Shown one piece after another: positions 26,033 to 35,145 of a DNA stretch of 59,862 bases. Positions within the stretch are counted from its first letter, which is position 1; every line of letters begins with the position of its first letter. The position numbers and the translations under genes are program-made. The notes under the pieces were generated by a model. It was given only the letters and a program-made list of their open reading frames with translations. It ran no database searches and was not told where the DNA came from. Origin of the DNA: Clostridia bacterium (lineage in GTDB: Bacteria; Bacillota; Clostridia; Oscillospirales; Acutalibacteraceae); the NCBI GenBank assembly GCA_017546665.1, contig JAFYSE010000001.1, positions 1 to 59,862 on the forward strand. Reading direction: 5' to 3'.

Positions 26033-26061
26033 CGGGTCGTCGTGGACGCCGACCCCTACAA
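26033..26061 (+). repeat. Small palindromic repeat with CTACA tail, copy 2
   Basis: GGGTCG-TCGTGGACGC-CGACCC followed by CTACAA; differs from copy 1 (23235-23263) by one base in the loop. It sits between the khpA terminator and the rimM ribosome-binding site, so it is transcribed in the rimM leader if there is readthrough. Confidence 0.8.
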
Positions 26062-26064
26062 GTT

Positions 26065-26098
26065 ACAAAAAGGCAGACAAAAGTAGATGTCTGCCTTA
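26065..26098 (-). terminator. Terminator between khpA and rimM
   Basis: Minus strand: ten-pair stem AAGGCAGACA / TGTCTGCCTT, then TTTTG. It would split the ylxM-ffh-rpsP-khpA and rimM-trmD parts of an otherwise continuous group. Confidence 0.85.
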
Positions 26099-26107
26099 CT
26101 TGCAATC

Positions 26108-26341
26108 TTAGTCGATATCGACCTGAACTTTTTCTCCTGTACGAGTAGCACCAGCTTTAACAACTGTTCTAATCGCCTTTGCAATTCTGCCCTGTTTACC
26201 GATAACTCTACCCATATCCTCTTCAGCAACGTGAAGGTGATACACAACAACACCACGGTCATCTGCTTCGTCAACAGTAACAGTAACAGCGTCAGGATTT
26301 TCAACAAGTCCTTTTACTATTGTAATAAGAAGTTCCTGCAT
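26108..26341 (-). CDS. khpA: KH-domain RNA-binding protein KhpA
   Basis: A 77-aa single-KH protein with the GxxG loop in GRVIGKQGRIAKAIR. KhpA, usually with KhpB, binds many RNAs and affects cell division and size in Firmicutes. Its place right after rpsP and before rimM-trmD is conserved. The terminator follows its stop. Confidence 0.93.
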   Translation of the reverse strand: MQELLITIVKGLVENPDAVTVTVDEADDRGVVVYHLHVAEEDMGRVIGKQGRIAKAIRTVVKAGATRTGEKVQVDID

Positions 26342-26357
26342 TTTTCAAAAACCTTTC

Positions 26358-26603
26358 TTATTTAATAGCGCCGCTCTTTTTAAGAATAACCTTAACTGTG
26401 TCAGTTGGCTGTGCACCGTTCTTAATCCACTGAGCTGCTTTTTCGTTGTCAATCTTGATTTCAGCAGGGTCCTTCATTGGGTTATAAGTACCAATTTCAT
26501 CGATGAATCTGCCGTCTCTTGGATAACGAGAATCTGCAACTACTACTCTGTAGAAAGGAGCTCTCTTAGCACCCATTCTGCGAAGTCTGATTTTTACTGC
26601 CAT
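26358..26603 (-). CDS. rpsP: 30S ribosomal protein S16
   Basis: An 81-aa S16: [26 protein letters not shown] is the family opening (shown here in part), followed by [14 protein letters not shown]. The ATG at 26603 follows GGAGG at the right distance; a TTG five codons upstream is part of the Shine-Dalgarno region and is not the start. It sits between ffh and khpA as in other Firmicutes. Confidence 0.97.
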   Translation of the reverse strand: MAVKIRLRRMGAKRAPFYRVVVADSRYPRDGRFIDEIGTYNPMKDPAEIKIDNEKAAQWIKNGAQPTDTVKVILKKSGAIK

Positions 26604-26662
26604 TTTAGTTTCCTCCAAAATATATAAAAATTTATTTTATAAACACCTTTGTGTTATATACA

Positions 26663-28039
26663 TTACATTGGGAAGCCACCCATGCCACCCATACCGCCCA
26701 TTCCGTTCATACCGCCACCAAAGCCCATACGCTTTAACTGACGTTTCATTTTACCGGAATTCATCTGCTTGAACATTTTCTGCATCTGACGGTGTTGATT
26801 TAAAAGTCTGTTAACATCTTCAACCTGCATTCCGCAACCCGCTGCAATTCTTCTCTTGCGTGATGGGTTAATAAGGTCAGGATTTCTTCTTTCCTTTGGT
26901 GTCATTGAAAGAATAATTGCTTTCATTCTGTCAAACTGACGGTCGTCAATATCAACATCTTTTACCTTTTTATTTATACCGGGAAGCATTGAAAGAATAT
27001 CCTTCATACTGCCCATTTTATTGATTTGTTCAAACTGGTCGAGCAAGTCTTCAAGGTCAAACTTGTTTTTGCGAAGACTTTCTTCGAGCTTTGCTGCCTT
27101 CTTTTCATCAAGGGCAATTTCTGCCTTTTCGATAAGTGAAAGAACGTCGCCCATACCAAGAATACGGGAAGCCATTCTGTCAGGATAGAAGTAATCAAGC
27201 TCATCAAGTTTTTCACCCATACCTACAAACTTGATTGGTTTTCCTGTAACGGCTCTTGCTGAAAGAGCAGCACCACCACGAGTATCACCATCCATTTTTG
27301 TAAGCACAAGACCATCAATTCCAAGCTCGTCATTGAATGTACTTGCAACTGTAACAGCGTCCTGACCGAGCATAGCATCAATTACAAGCAAAATTTCGTG
27401 AGGACGAACTTCACTCTTGATGTTTTTAAGCTCATTCATAAGCTCTGTATCAATATGCAAACGACCTGCTGTATCAATAAAAACATAGTCATAGCCTTTG
27501 TCTTTTGCAAGTTTAATTGCCTCTTTTGCGATTGTTACAGGATTAGTCTGTCCCATTTCAAAAACAGGAACTCCTACCTGTTCACCAACAACCTGCAACT
27601 GCTTAATAGCAGCAGGACGATAAATGTCACAAGCAACAAGCAAAGGTCTATGGTTTTCACTTTTAAGCTTGCGTGCGATTTTTGCACAGTGAGTTGTTTT
27701 ACCGGAACCCTGAAGACCACACATCATAACGATTGTTGGTGGATGACTCGCATAAGCAAGTCTTGTCTGAGTACCACCCATAAGGTCAGTAAGCTCTTCG
27801 TTAACAATTTTGATAACCATCTGTGCAGGTGTAAGACTTTCCATAACCTGTGCACCGATTGCACGTTCAGTTACCTTTGCAGTAAAGTCCTTAGCCACCT
27901 TATAGTTAACGTCAGCCTCTAAAAGAGCAAGGCGAACTTCTCTCATTGCCTCTCTAACGTCTTTTTCATTAAGACTGCCTTTACTTTTTAATCGAGCAAA
28001 AGCGGATTCAAGTCTGTCGGATAAACCTTCAAATGCCAT
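26663..28039 (-). CDS. ffh: Signal recognition particle protein Ffh (SRP54)
   Basis: GTPase that recognises signal sequences with the SRP RNA and delivers ribosomes to FtsY. The 458 aa show the N domain (about 1-90), the G domain (GLQGSGKTTHCAKI P-loop, DTAGRLH, TKMDGDTRGGAAL) and the Met-rich M domain (about 300-458) with QMQKMFKQM and a Gly/Met tail. It lies nine bases after ylxM. Confidence 0.97.
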   Translation of the reverse strand: MAFEGLSDRLESAFARLKSKGSLNEKDVREAMREVRLALLEADVNYKVAKDFTAKVTERAIGAQVMESLTPAQMVIKIVNEELTDLMGGTQTRLAYASHPPTIVMMCGLQGSGKTTHCAKIARKLKSENHRPLLVACDIYRPAAIKQLQVVGEQVGVPVFEMGQTNPVTIAKEAIKLAKDKGYDYVFIDTAGRLHIDTELMNELKNIKSEVRPHEILLVIDAMLGQDAVTVASTFNDELGIDGLVLTKMDGDTRGGAALSARAVTGKPIKFVGMGEKLDELDYFYPDRMASRILGMGDVLSLIEKAEIALDEKKAAKLEESLRKNKFDLEDLLDQFEQINKMGSMKDILSMLPGINKKVKDVDIDDRQFDRMKAIILSMTPKERRNPDLINPSRKRRIAAGCGMQVEDVNRLLNQHRQMQKMFKQMNSGKMKRQLKRMGFGGGMNGMGGMGGMGGFPM

Positions 28040-28048
28040 AATTGCCCC

Positions 28049-28411
28049 CTATTCTGTTAAAGAAAGTGCAATTGACTTTATCTTAACTGATTTGTCATTA
28101 ATTTCACGGGAAAGTCCGTTTGCGAGATTATACTCATTAATATCTTCTGCATGTTTTGAGATTTCTGCAAGTCCGTTATTTATTTTCTCAAGTTTTTTTG
28201 AAAATTTGAGCTTGGACTCCATATCAAACAAAAGTGCCTCGGCTCTTTTGATTGCATCTCGCACACCCTGACGGGTAATTCCCTCGTTTTCTGCGATTTC
28301 TGAAAGAGAAAGGTCATCATTGTAGTAAAAGTTAAGATAGTCACGTTGCTTGTTCGTTAAGGCTTCACCATACAAATCAAGAAGCATTGTGATTTCAATA
28401 CTATTTGCCAC
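28049..28411 (-). CDS. ylxM: YlxM-family HTH protein (UPF0122)
   Basis: A 120-aa protein with a sigma-factor-like HTH (about 15-65: LTNKQRDYLNFYYNDDLSLSEIAENEGITRQGVRDAI, quoted here only as landmarks LSLSEIAENEG and TRQGVRDAI). YlxM is almost always beside ffh and is thought to stimulate SRP activity. It heads the group ylxM-ffh-rpsP-khpA. Confidence 0.92.
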   Translation of the reverse strand: MANSIEITMLLDLYGEALTNKQRDYLNFYYNDDLSLSEIAENEGITRQGVRDAIKRAEALLFDMESKLKFSKKLEKINNGLAEISKHAEDINEYNLANGLSREINDKSVKIKSIALSLTE

Positions 28412-28429
28412 TCATGGCACCTTCCTTTC

Positions 28430-28478
28430 AGTAAAAATAAAATCGCTCTGTAAAGCACATTCACTTTACAGAACGACA
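28430..28478 (-). terminator. Terminator after the small lipoprotein gene
   Basis: Minus strand: 13-base arms TCGTTCTGTAAAG / CTTTACAGAGCGA (28464-28476 and 28443-28455) with one wobble pair, then TTTTATTTTT. Separates the lipoprotein from ylxM. Confidence 0.85.
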
Positions 28479-28513
28479 TTATACTAAATAACCATTTATT
28501 TGTCAAGAGTTTT

Positions 28514-28828
28514 TTACTGTAATTCTTCCCAACTAATATTAGGCTCTTTTTCACCGTCAGTTGCACCGCCGATATAGAAGCCATCTTCTTCCTTTTCAGC
28601 AGGCATATTATATGCATCTTTAGGGTCAATGTAGAAGCCATCTTCACCAAGAAGGTAAACTTTTTCATTATCCTTATTGAATACATAAGCACCATTTTCA
28701 TCAACTGCTGTTGTGATTTCAGGCTCAGTTGTAGGATTTTCTTCAATATTTTCCTTATCCTTACAAGCAGCAAAAAGAACTGAAATTGCAAGAAGTACAA
28801 CTGCAGCAATAATTATTTTTTTACTCAT
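28514..28828 (-). CDS. Small predicted lipoprotein, 104 aa
   Basis: Signal peptide II pattern: MSKK, a hydrophobic stretch and lipobox LFAAC with Cys21, followed by a short Glu/Thr-rich linker and a domain holding two similar GFYIDP / GFYIGG motifs. No known family is recognised. It would be tethered to the outer face of the membrane. Monocistronic, with a promoter at 28867-28895 and a strong terminator. Function unknown. Confidence 0.75.
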   Translation of the reverse strand: MSKKIIIAAVVLLAISVLFAACKDKENIEENPTTEPEITTAVDENGAYVFNKDNEKVYLLGEDGFYIDPKDAYNMPAEKEEDGFYIGGATDGEKEPNISWEELQ

Positions 28829-28866
28829 AAAGCAAAACTCCCTTTTGTTTTAATTTTCACATATTT

Positions 28867-28895
28867 ATTTTAACATAGGCTTTTTCAAATTGCAA
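28867..28895 (-). promoter_or_regulatory. Promoter of the small lipoprotein gene
   Basis: Minus strand -35 TTGCAA (28890-28895), 17-base spacer, -10 TAAAAT (28867-28872); an AAAGGGAG ribosome site follows. Confidence 0.7.
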
Positions 28896-28898
28896 CCA

Positions 28899-31280
28899 CT
28901 ATTTAAGCTGTGCGATTGTGACACCCTCTTCACCCTCGCCAAAGGTTCCCACACGGAAGGTTCGGATATTCGGATGCTTACGAAGATACACGTGAATACC
29001 TTTTCTTAAAGCACCTGTGCCTTTTCCGTGAATAATGGTAATTTCATTAAGTCCTGTACGGAGAACCCCGTCAATGAATTTATCAAGGTCAAGCATAGCT
29101 TCTTCAACTGTTGTACCACGCAAATCAATACTTGAATTTGAAGATGCATTCATCTTTGATGAGCCTGTATGGACTGTTCTCATTGTGCCTGTCTGTTTTT
29201 TAGGTGCCTTTTGTCCACCAATAAGACGGATGTCGGAAATGTCAGCCTTCATTTTAATCATCCCTGACTGCACCCCTACAATATTTTTCTTTTCGTCAAC
29301 ACTCACAACCTCTGCTTCACCACCAAGGGTTTTAACAAAAACTCTGTCCCCCACCTTCAATGGTCTTGGTAAAATATAATCCCCATCTTCATTTTCAAGA
29401 GAATTAGTGATTTCATCCATTTTATCAAGCTGACGACCCATAGCAGCCTTTGCTTTTCGAGCAATTTCCTGCAAATTCTTTTCTTTTGCCTGTTCTTTTT
29501 TCAGTTGTTCAATTTCAAGGAGTAAGGAATTACCTGCACGACGAGCATTTTCAACAATTCTTTCGGCTTCTTGTTTCGCTCTTGTGATTTCCTTTTCACT
29601 TTGAGCCTTTGCTTTTTCTAATTCCTTTTCGGCTTTTTCCTTTTGACGAAGAATGTTAAGCTTTTCTTCTTCAAGTTTTTGTTTATCGTCTTCAAGGGCT
29701 TTTCTTGCAGTTTCAAGAGTGTCAACTGCATCTTCAAATCTTGTATCTTCTTCAGAAATAAGTGATTTTGCAAAATCAGTTATGCTCTCATCAATTCCAA
29801 GACGCCCTGCAATAGCCAAAGCGTTTGAACGACCGGGCATACCTATTAAAAGACGATAAGTAGGTTTTAAAGATGCCACATCAAACTCGCAACAACCGTT
29901 TTCAACTCGATTAGTCTTTAGAGCATACTCTTTAAGCTCGGAATAGTGGGTTGTTGAGGCAATTTTTGCACCCTTTTGTCTTAAATTTTCAAGGATTGCA
30001 ACAGCAAGTGCTGCACCCTCGACAGGGTCAGTACCTGCACCCAATTCGTCAATAAGCACCAAACTTTTGTCGTCTGCAGTTTTAAGAATATCGACAATGG
30101 TTGACATGTGGGCAGAGAAAGTTGAAAGTGACTGCTCAATGCTCTGCTCATCACCTATATCGGCAAGGACATTTTGGAAAACTGAAATTCTGCTATTATC
30201 AGTTACAGGAAGCATAAGTCCACATTCTGCCATAAGGGTTAACAGACCTATTGTTTTTATTGATACTGTTTTACCACCTGTATTTGCACCTGTAATTACA
30301 AGTGAATCAAAATCAATTCCCAATGAAATATCAACGGGCACAACCTTTTTAGGGTCAATAAGTGGATGACGGGCTTTTTTAAGTAATATTTCACCGTCGT
30401 TATTGAGAATCGGACGACTTGCTTTCATTTTATAGGCAAGATGTGCCTTTGCAAAAATCAAATCAAGCATAACCGCTGAATCAAAGCTGATTTTAATTGT
30501 ATCTTCAAACTCCCCTGCCATCTGAGAAAGTTCAGCTAAAATTCTTTCGATTTCATCTTGCTCACGACTTTCAAGGACCTTGATTTCATTATTTGCTTCA
30601 ACAACTGCAGCAGGTTCAATAAACACAGTTGCACCACTACCCGAGGTGTCGTGAACCATACCTGCAACCTCACCGCGGTTTTCTGCTTTTACAGGCACAA
30701 CAAAACGACCGTTTCTCTGTGTGATTATTCCGTCACGAAGAACTTTTGAATAGTGACTTGAATGAATCATGTGGTCCAGCTGCTCACGAATCTTATTTTC
30801 ATAATGACGCTTTTTGCGACGAATTTCTTTAAGTTCAGGTGAAGCATTATCGTTGATTTCCGTTTCACTTATAATTGCATTTGTGATTTTATCTTCAAGA
30901 TATTTGTTAGGGTAAAGGGAATTGAACAAATCATCAAGGCTTGTCTGCATACCTGCACATTTATCGTGCCAAGTGAGAATTCCACGAATGATTTTAAGGG
31001 TTGTTGCAATTTTTAAAAGCTCACCTGCAGAAAGTGAGCCACCTGCAGCGGCTCTGCTTAAAGCGTTATTCACATTTTGAAGTCCACCAAAGGATGGTGC
31101 ACCGAATTTGGCAATAAATATGTAAGCCGCTTCGGTTTTATCGAGCAGTTCAAGTACTTCAAAATAGTCCGACTGTGGCTTTATTTCAAGTGCCTTTTCC
31201 TTGGCATCAGCACTACTTGCAGTATCGGAAAGCATTTTAAGTATTTTATCAAGTTCAAGTGAAATACAATGTTTGTTCAT
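28899..31280 (-). CDS. mutS2: MutS2 family endonuclease/ribosome-rescue ATPase
   Basis: A 793-aa MutS2: core domain (about 1-300), ATPase (Walker A TGANTGGKTVS near 330; LIDELGAGTDPVEGAAL), a long coiled coil (about 510-620) and a C-terminal Smr nuclease domain (SSIDLRGTTVEEA, then IIHGKGTGALRKGI). It lacks the mismatch-binding N-terminal domain of MutS. MutS2 limits recombination and, in Bacillus, splits collided ribosomes. Its start overlaps the recO stop by four bases. Confidence 0.96.
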   Translation of the reverse strand: MNKHCISLELDKILKMLSDTASSADAKEKALEIKPQSDYFEVLELLDKTEAAYIFIAKFGAPSFGGLQNVNNALSRAAAGGSLSAGELLKIATTLKIIRGILTWHDKCAGMQTSLDDLFNSLYPNKYLEDKITNAIISETEINDNASPELKEIRRKKRHYENKIREQLDHMIHSSHYSKVLRDGIITQRNGRFVVPVKAENRGEVAGMVHDTSGSGATVFIEPAAVVEANNEIKVLESREQDEIERILAELSQMAGEFEDTIKISFDSAVMLDLIFAKAHLAYKMKASRPILNNDGEILLKKARHPLIDPKKVVPVDISLGIDFDSLVITGANTGGKTVSIKTIGLLTLMAECGLMLPVTDNSRISVFQNVLADIGDEQSIEQSLSTFSAHMSTIVDILKTADDKSLVLIDELGAGTDPVEGAALAVAILENLRQKGAKIASTTHYSELKEYALKTNRVENGCCEFDVASLKPTYRLLIGMPGRSNALAIAGRLGIDESITDFAKSLISEEDTRFEDAVDTLETARKALEDDKQKLEEEKLNILRQKEKAEKELEKAKAQSEKEITRAKQEAERIVENARRAGNSLLLEIEQLKKEQAKEKNLQEIARKAKAAMGRQLDKMDEITNSLENEDGDYILPRPLKVGDRVFVKTLGGEAEVVSVDEKKNIVGVQSGMIKMKADISDIRLIGGQKAPKKQTGTMRTVHTGSSKMNASSNSSIDLRGTTVEEAMLDLDKFIDGVLRTGLNEITIIHGKGTGALRKGIHVYLRKHPNIRTFRVGTFGEGEEGVTIAQLK

Positions 31281-32017
31281 TTGGTTATTTCCTTATAGAA
31301 TTCAAGTGTTTTAAAGTTTCGTTGTAATTTAGATAATAAATATTTTTCTGTTATGTATGACAGGTCGGGTAATGCTTGTTCTTCCATTTTGAAAGAATAA
31401 ATCTTTTCAAAATCGGAAAATGCAATATGACGAAGTGCTTTGACAAGTCCTATATCAAGTGGAAAAAGCATACTGTTGGACATACAGTTTTCACAATAAA
31501 GAAGTCCGTCCTCCACATCAAAATACATTGTGTTTGTTTCGTATTCACCACATCTGTCACAAGCCACAAGATTTGGCATATAACCTGCAATACACATAAG
31601 ACGAAGCTCTGTAATTGCCTTTACTTGTTCTACGGGCATTTTCCCCTTTGCGAGAAAATGCAATGAATTGAGAATAAGTCGCAGATATTCTTCGGCAGGT
31701 TCATCTTCCTGAACAAGTGTTATTACAAGTTCCCCAAAATACTGTGCAAGGGATAATTTTTCCAAATCGTTTCTTAATTCAAAGAAAAGTTCAATAGGCT
31801 CTGCCTCATCAATTATGTAGCTTTCCTTGGTTTTATAAAGGCAGAGTTTTGAAAAACAGAACATTCCCGTTGAACTGTTTTTACGATTATTGACGGATTT
31901 TGCCCCTCTTACAAAAGCACGTACAAGCCCGTTGTGGCGAGTTAGTACCGTAACGAGCTTGTCTTTTTCACCAATATTCTGTTCTTTGAGTATCAGACCG
32001 TCCGTATTCGTCCTCAT
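31277..32017 (-). CDS. recO: DNA repair protein RecO
   Basis: Recombination mediator loading RecA onto SSB-covered DNA with RecR. The 246 aa have an N-terminal OB fold (MRTNTDGLILKEQNIGEKDK, cited as landmarks), a helical middle and a zinc-finger-like cysteine set (ACDRCGEYE, then YCENCM). An ATG at 32017 with GGAG nine bases before is preferred to a TTG at 32035. The first 50 bases overlap the yqzL-like gene in another frame. Confidence 0.93.
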   Translation of the reverse strand: MRTNTDGLILKEQNIGEKDKLVTVLTRHNGLVRAFVRGAKSVNNRKNSSTGMFCFSKLCLYKTKESYIIDEAEPIELFFELRNDLEKLSLAQYFGELVITLVQEDEPAEEYLRLILNSLHFLAKGKMPVEQVKAITELRLMCIAGYMPNLVACDRCGEYETNTMYFDVEDGLLYCENCMSNSMLFPLDIGLVKALRHIAFSDFEKIYSFKMEEQALPDLSYITEKYLLSKLQRNFKTLEFYKEITK

Positions 32018-32135
32018 AGTCCATTTCTCCGTCAAATAGTGGTCTCTTTTTGTTTTCGAGAGATTTTTTATACATTAAATAGTCTTCCACTTTTCCACTT
32101 TCAGTAAATCTGCTCCATATTGCCATACTGTCCAA
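31968..32135 (-). CDS. yqzL: YqzL-like small protein, 55 aa
   Basis: A small gene between era and recO, exactly where yqzL lies in Bacillus. It starts at a TTG at 32135 with AGGTG six bases before (an internal ATG at 32126 has no ribosome site). The product begins MDSMAIWSRFTESGKVEDYL, where the pattern W-x2-F-x2-T/S-G-x2-x-YL matches YqzL, then a charged tail ending RTEYW. It ends at a TGA inside recO, a 50-base overlap. A GTCCAAG / CTTGGAC inverted repeat brackets the ribosome site. Function unknown in the family. Confidence 0.7.
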   Translation of the reverse strand: MDSMAIWSRFTESGKVEDYLMYKKSLENKKRPLFDGEMDYEDEYGRSDTQRTEYW

Positions 32136-32210
32136 GCTAATCACCTACCATTAGTAATTTGCCTTGGACAATGGAAAATATAAGTGGTAAAAATAAAAAG
32201 ATTTGGTAAA

Positions 32211-33104
32211 TTAATCTAATCCGAAATTATGAATAAGTCCTTCACGATTTCTCCAACCCTCTTTAACCTTTACCCAGCATTGAAGGTTGATTTTACAGTC
32301 AAAAAAGTTTTCCATATCCTGACGAGCATAAGTGGAAATCTTTTTAAGCATCGCTCCACCCTTGCCGATAATAATTCCCTTATGGCTATCTCTTTCACAG
32401 AAAATTGTAGCTTCAACATCCATAATTCCGTCACTTCTTTCACGCATTTTTTCAATGCTTACAGCCGTGCCGTGTGGAATTTCTTTATCTAAAAGTCTTA
32501 ACATCTTTTCACGGATGATTTCCCCTGCAAGTACTCTTTCAGGCTGGTCAGTAAGAGTGTCGTCTGGGAAGAAATGCTCTGATTCAAATGCTAACTTTTT
32601 AAGCTCGTCCAAAAGTAAATCTATTCCGTTACCTGTCTGTGCTGAAACAGGAACAATTGCCTGGAAGTCGTAATGCTCCGTCATTTCAGAAATTCTTGAA
32701 ATGAGATTTTCCTTTTCCTTTACAGTATCAATCTTGTTAATCGCAAGGATTGCAGGGTTTTTACCCTTTTTGATTTTTTCGAGTAATTCAAGCTCTGCCT
32801 CTTTCAATTCACCGTCAGGCTCAACAACTAAAAGGCAAGCATCAACACCATCAATACTATCGCTTACTGCCTTAACCATTTTTTCACCCAATTTTGTCTT
32901 TGGTTTGTGAAAACCAGGTGTATCAGTAAAAACAAGCTGAATATTATCGTCAGTTGTTAAGACACCCATAATTCGAGTACGGGTCGTCTGTGGTTTTGAA
33001 GAAACAATAGCAATTTTTGTTCCTAAAAGTTTATTAAGAATTGAAGATTTGCCAACATTGGCTTTTCCTACGATTGCAATAAATGCAGTTTTTGGTGAAT
33101 TCAT
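32211..33104 (-). CDS. era: Ribosome-assembly GTPase Era
   Basis: A 297-aa GTPase: G1 GKANVGKSSILN, G3 DTPGFHKP, G4 NKID and a C-terminal KH domain (about 215-290, IIIGKGGAMLKKI). Era binds the 3' end of 16S rRNA and helps 30S assembly. The ATG overlaps the dgkA stop (ATGA). Conserved order dgkA-era-yqzL-recO. Confidence 0.97.
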   Translation of the reverse strand: MNSPKTAFIAIVGKANVGKSSILNKLLGTKIAIVSSKPQTTRTRIMGVLTTDDNIQLVFTDTPGFHKPKTKLGEKMVKAVSDSIDGVDACLLVVEPDGELKEAELELLEKIKKGKNPAILAINKIDTVKEKENLISRISEMTEHYDFQAIVPVSAQTGNGIDLLLDELKKLAFESEHFFPDDTLTDQPERVLAGEIIREKMLRLLDKEIPHGTAVSIEKMRERSDGIMDVEATIFCERDSHKGIIIGKGGAMLKKISTYARQDMENFFDCKINLQCWVKVKEGWRNREGLIHNFGLD

Positions 33105-33586
33105 TTATTTTTCCCCTTTTTTCCGAAACCGAAAAATATAAATAATGTATCTAAAATTATTGAAAGTATGAACAAAATCAATGCCCACAAGTTATTTGTG
33201 AAATATTGGAATAACTGTTCAAATGCAAATGGTTGCCACATAATTGCAACACCTGCACACACAGAGAAAATTGTGAAAACAAGCACTGCACCCGCGGCAC
33301 AATCCTTTGCAATTTTTCCAAATTCCGTATGCTCTTTTCCATGCAAGTCAACTACTGCCTCAATGGATGTATTGATTAACTCTGCACCCATTACAAGTCC
33401 ACAGGCAATAAAGAGAATTGCAAACTGTGTTTTTGTGATTTGGAAAAAATCAAACGCACAAAGGAAAAAGAACATATAGGCAAAGCAGGAAATATGTATT
33501 CTCATATTTCGCTCGGTTTTTATTGCTGTGAAAATACCCTGAAAAGCATAACCGAAACTTTTAAATAGAGCTTTAAGGTCCTTCAT
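33101..33586 (-). CDS. dgkA: Diacylglycerol/undecaprenol kinase DgkA family
   Basis: A 161-aa membrane enzyme with three hydrophobic segments typical of DgkA plus a fourth near the C-terminus (about 132-152), which lengthens it beyond the usual 120-130 aa. The catalytic motif is INTSIEAVVDL (EAVVD) with KDCAAGAV. In Firmicutes it phosphorylates undecaprenol, recycling the lipid carrier used by MraY and MurG encoded further right. Start 36 bases after ybeY. Confidence 0.92.
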   Translation of the reverse strand: MKDLKALFKSFGYAFQGIFTAIKTERNMRIHISCFAYMFFFLCAFDFFQITKTQFAILFIACGLVMGAELINTSIEAVVDLHGKEHTEFGKIAKDCAAGAVLVFTIFSVCAGVAIMWQPFAFEQLFQYFTNNLWALILFILSIILDTLFIFFGFGKKGKNK

Positions 33587-33622
33587 TTTATCATTCCTTA
33601 TGGTAACATTTTTTACTCAAAC

Positions 33623-34129
33623 TTATTCCTCATCAAAATAATAACTACCGTTACGTTTTAGTCCTATTTTTGTAAGTACTGCTTCTTCCTTTTCCCTCAT
33701 CTGTACTGCTTCAAGACCACCGTTTTCGTGGTCATAGCCTAAAAGGTGAAGAAGTGAATGGACAGTCAAAAAGCCGATTTCTCTCTGTAATGTATGTCCG
33801 TATTTTTCAGCCTGGTCGTATGCATGCTCAATGGAAATGATAATATCACCAAGGATTTTAGCCCCTGTGTCGTAATTTGTATCGTACTCACCATTTTCAC
33901 CCATTGGGAAAGAGAGAACATCCGTACTTCTGTCAATTCCACGATGCTTGAAGTTAAGCTGGTGAATTGTTTCGTCATCCACCAGCGTTACGCTGATTTC
34001 TGCCAAATCCGTAAAGCCCTCGTGAACAAGCACTGCTTTACAGCAACGACGGATAAGCATTCTTACCCCTGTTGGAATTTTCATTACATTCTGTTGATTA
34101 TCAATTATAACTCTTAATTTCTCGTTCAT
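33623..34129 (-). CDS. ybeY: Endoribonuclease YbeY
   Basis: A 168-aa metal-dependent RNase in 16S rRNA maturation and ribosome quality control. The zinc motif H-x3-H-x5-H is HSLLHLLGYDH; STDVLSFPMGE is also diagnostic. The start overlaps the phoH stop by four bases. The usual pgpH/yqfF gene between phoH and ybeY in Bacillus is missing here. Confidence 0.95.
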   Translation of the reverse strand: MNEKLRVIIDNQQNVMKIPTGVRMLIRRCCKAVLVHEGFTDLAEISVTLVDDETIHQLNFKHRGIDRSTDVLSFPMGENGEYDTNYDTGAKILGDIIISIEHAYDQAEKYGHTLQREIGFLTVHSLLHLLGYDHENGGLEAVQMREKEEAVLTKIGLKRNGSYYFDEE

Positions 34130-35088
34130 TTGTTTTTCCTCGCTTCCTGTCTTTCATAAGCTTTAATAATATCCTGAACAAGACGATGTCTTACAACATC
34201 CTTTTCTGTAAATATATTTATTGCTATGTCATCAATTCCCTTGAGAATTTTCATAGCCTCAACAAGTCCTGATTTTTTACCATCGGGCAAGTCAATTTGT
34301 GTAATATCACCTGTTACAACAATTTTTGAATTAAATCCAAGACGAGTTAAGAACATCTTCATTTGTTCCCTTGTTGTATTCTGTGCCTCATCGAGAATGA
34401 TAAAGCTATCGTCAAGAGTACGGCCACGCATATATGCAAGTGGTGCAACCTCAATGCTACCCCTTTCCTGATAACGCTGAAAGCTTTCTGCACCGAGCAT
34501 ATCAAAGAGTGCATCATACAATGGTCTTAAATATGGGTCAACCTTCTGCTGCAGGTCACCCGGCAAGAAACCTAATTTTTCACCTGCTTCAACGGCAGGA
34601 CGAGTTAAGATAATACGATTAACTTCTTTTGCACGGAAGGCATTAACAGCCATAGCAACTGCAAGATAGGTTTTACCTGTACCCGCAGGACCTGCACCAA
34701 GAGTAATTGTATTATTCTTTATACATTCAAGGTATTTCTTCTGACCAAGTGTTTTAGGCTTAATGGGTTTTCCCTTTGCAGTAATACAGACACAGTCCCC
34801 TGTCATTTCACAGAGCTTGTCCTCATTACCCTCATTTACGAGGGAAAGCACATAACGGACATTTTGTTCTGACAAAGCCTCACCACGATTAATGAGAGTT
34901 AAAAGTCCGTTAATGGCTCTTGTGGCTTTTGCAACATTTTCTGCGTCACCATTTACTTTTATTTCCGAGCCACGACTTACAACCTTAACATTGTACTGGG
35001 ACTCAATAAGCCTTATATTTTCATCAAAGCTGCCGAACAAACTGACTGTCTGTTCCATTCTGTCAACATTTATTACTTGTTCAAACAA
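34126..35088 (-). CDS. phoH: PhoH-like ATPase
   Basis: A 320-aa PhoH family protein: P-loop GPAGTGKTYLAVA, TRPAVEAGEKLGFLPGD, and FIILDEAQNTTREQMKMFLTR (landmarks). Often paired with YbeY in RNA metabolism. The TTG start at 35088 is kept because GGGTGA lies before it; an ATG ten codons on lacks a ribosome site. Fifty-seven bases after yqfD. Confidence 0.94.
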   Translation of the reverse strand: MFEQVINVDRMEQTVSLFGSFDENIRLIESQYNVKVVSRGSEIKVNGDAENVAKATRAINGLLTLINRGEALSEQNVRYVLSLVNEGNEDKLCEMTGDCVCITAKGKPIKPKTLGQKKYLECIKNNTITLGAGPAGTGKTYLAVAMAVNAFRAKEVNRIILTRPAVEAGEKLGFLPGDLQQKVDPYLRPLYDALFDMLGAESFQRYQERGSIEVAPLAYMRGRTLDDSFIILDEAQNTTREQMKMFLTRLGFNSKIVVTGDITQIDLPDGKKSGLVEAMKILKGIDDIAINIFTEKDVVRHRLVQDIIKAYERQEARKNK

Positions 35089-35145
35089 CTGATTTCACCC
35101 ACTTGTTACAAATTAGTCTATATTTAGTATATTCTAGCACATTTT

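Noticed and set aside
34126..34129. Missing pgpH between phoH and ybeY as evidence of a deletion
   Set aside because: The four-base overlap of ybeY and phoH is clean, and many Clostridia lack the gene at this place, so there is no sign of a recent loss.
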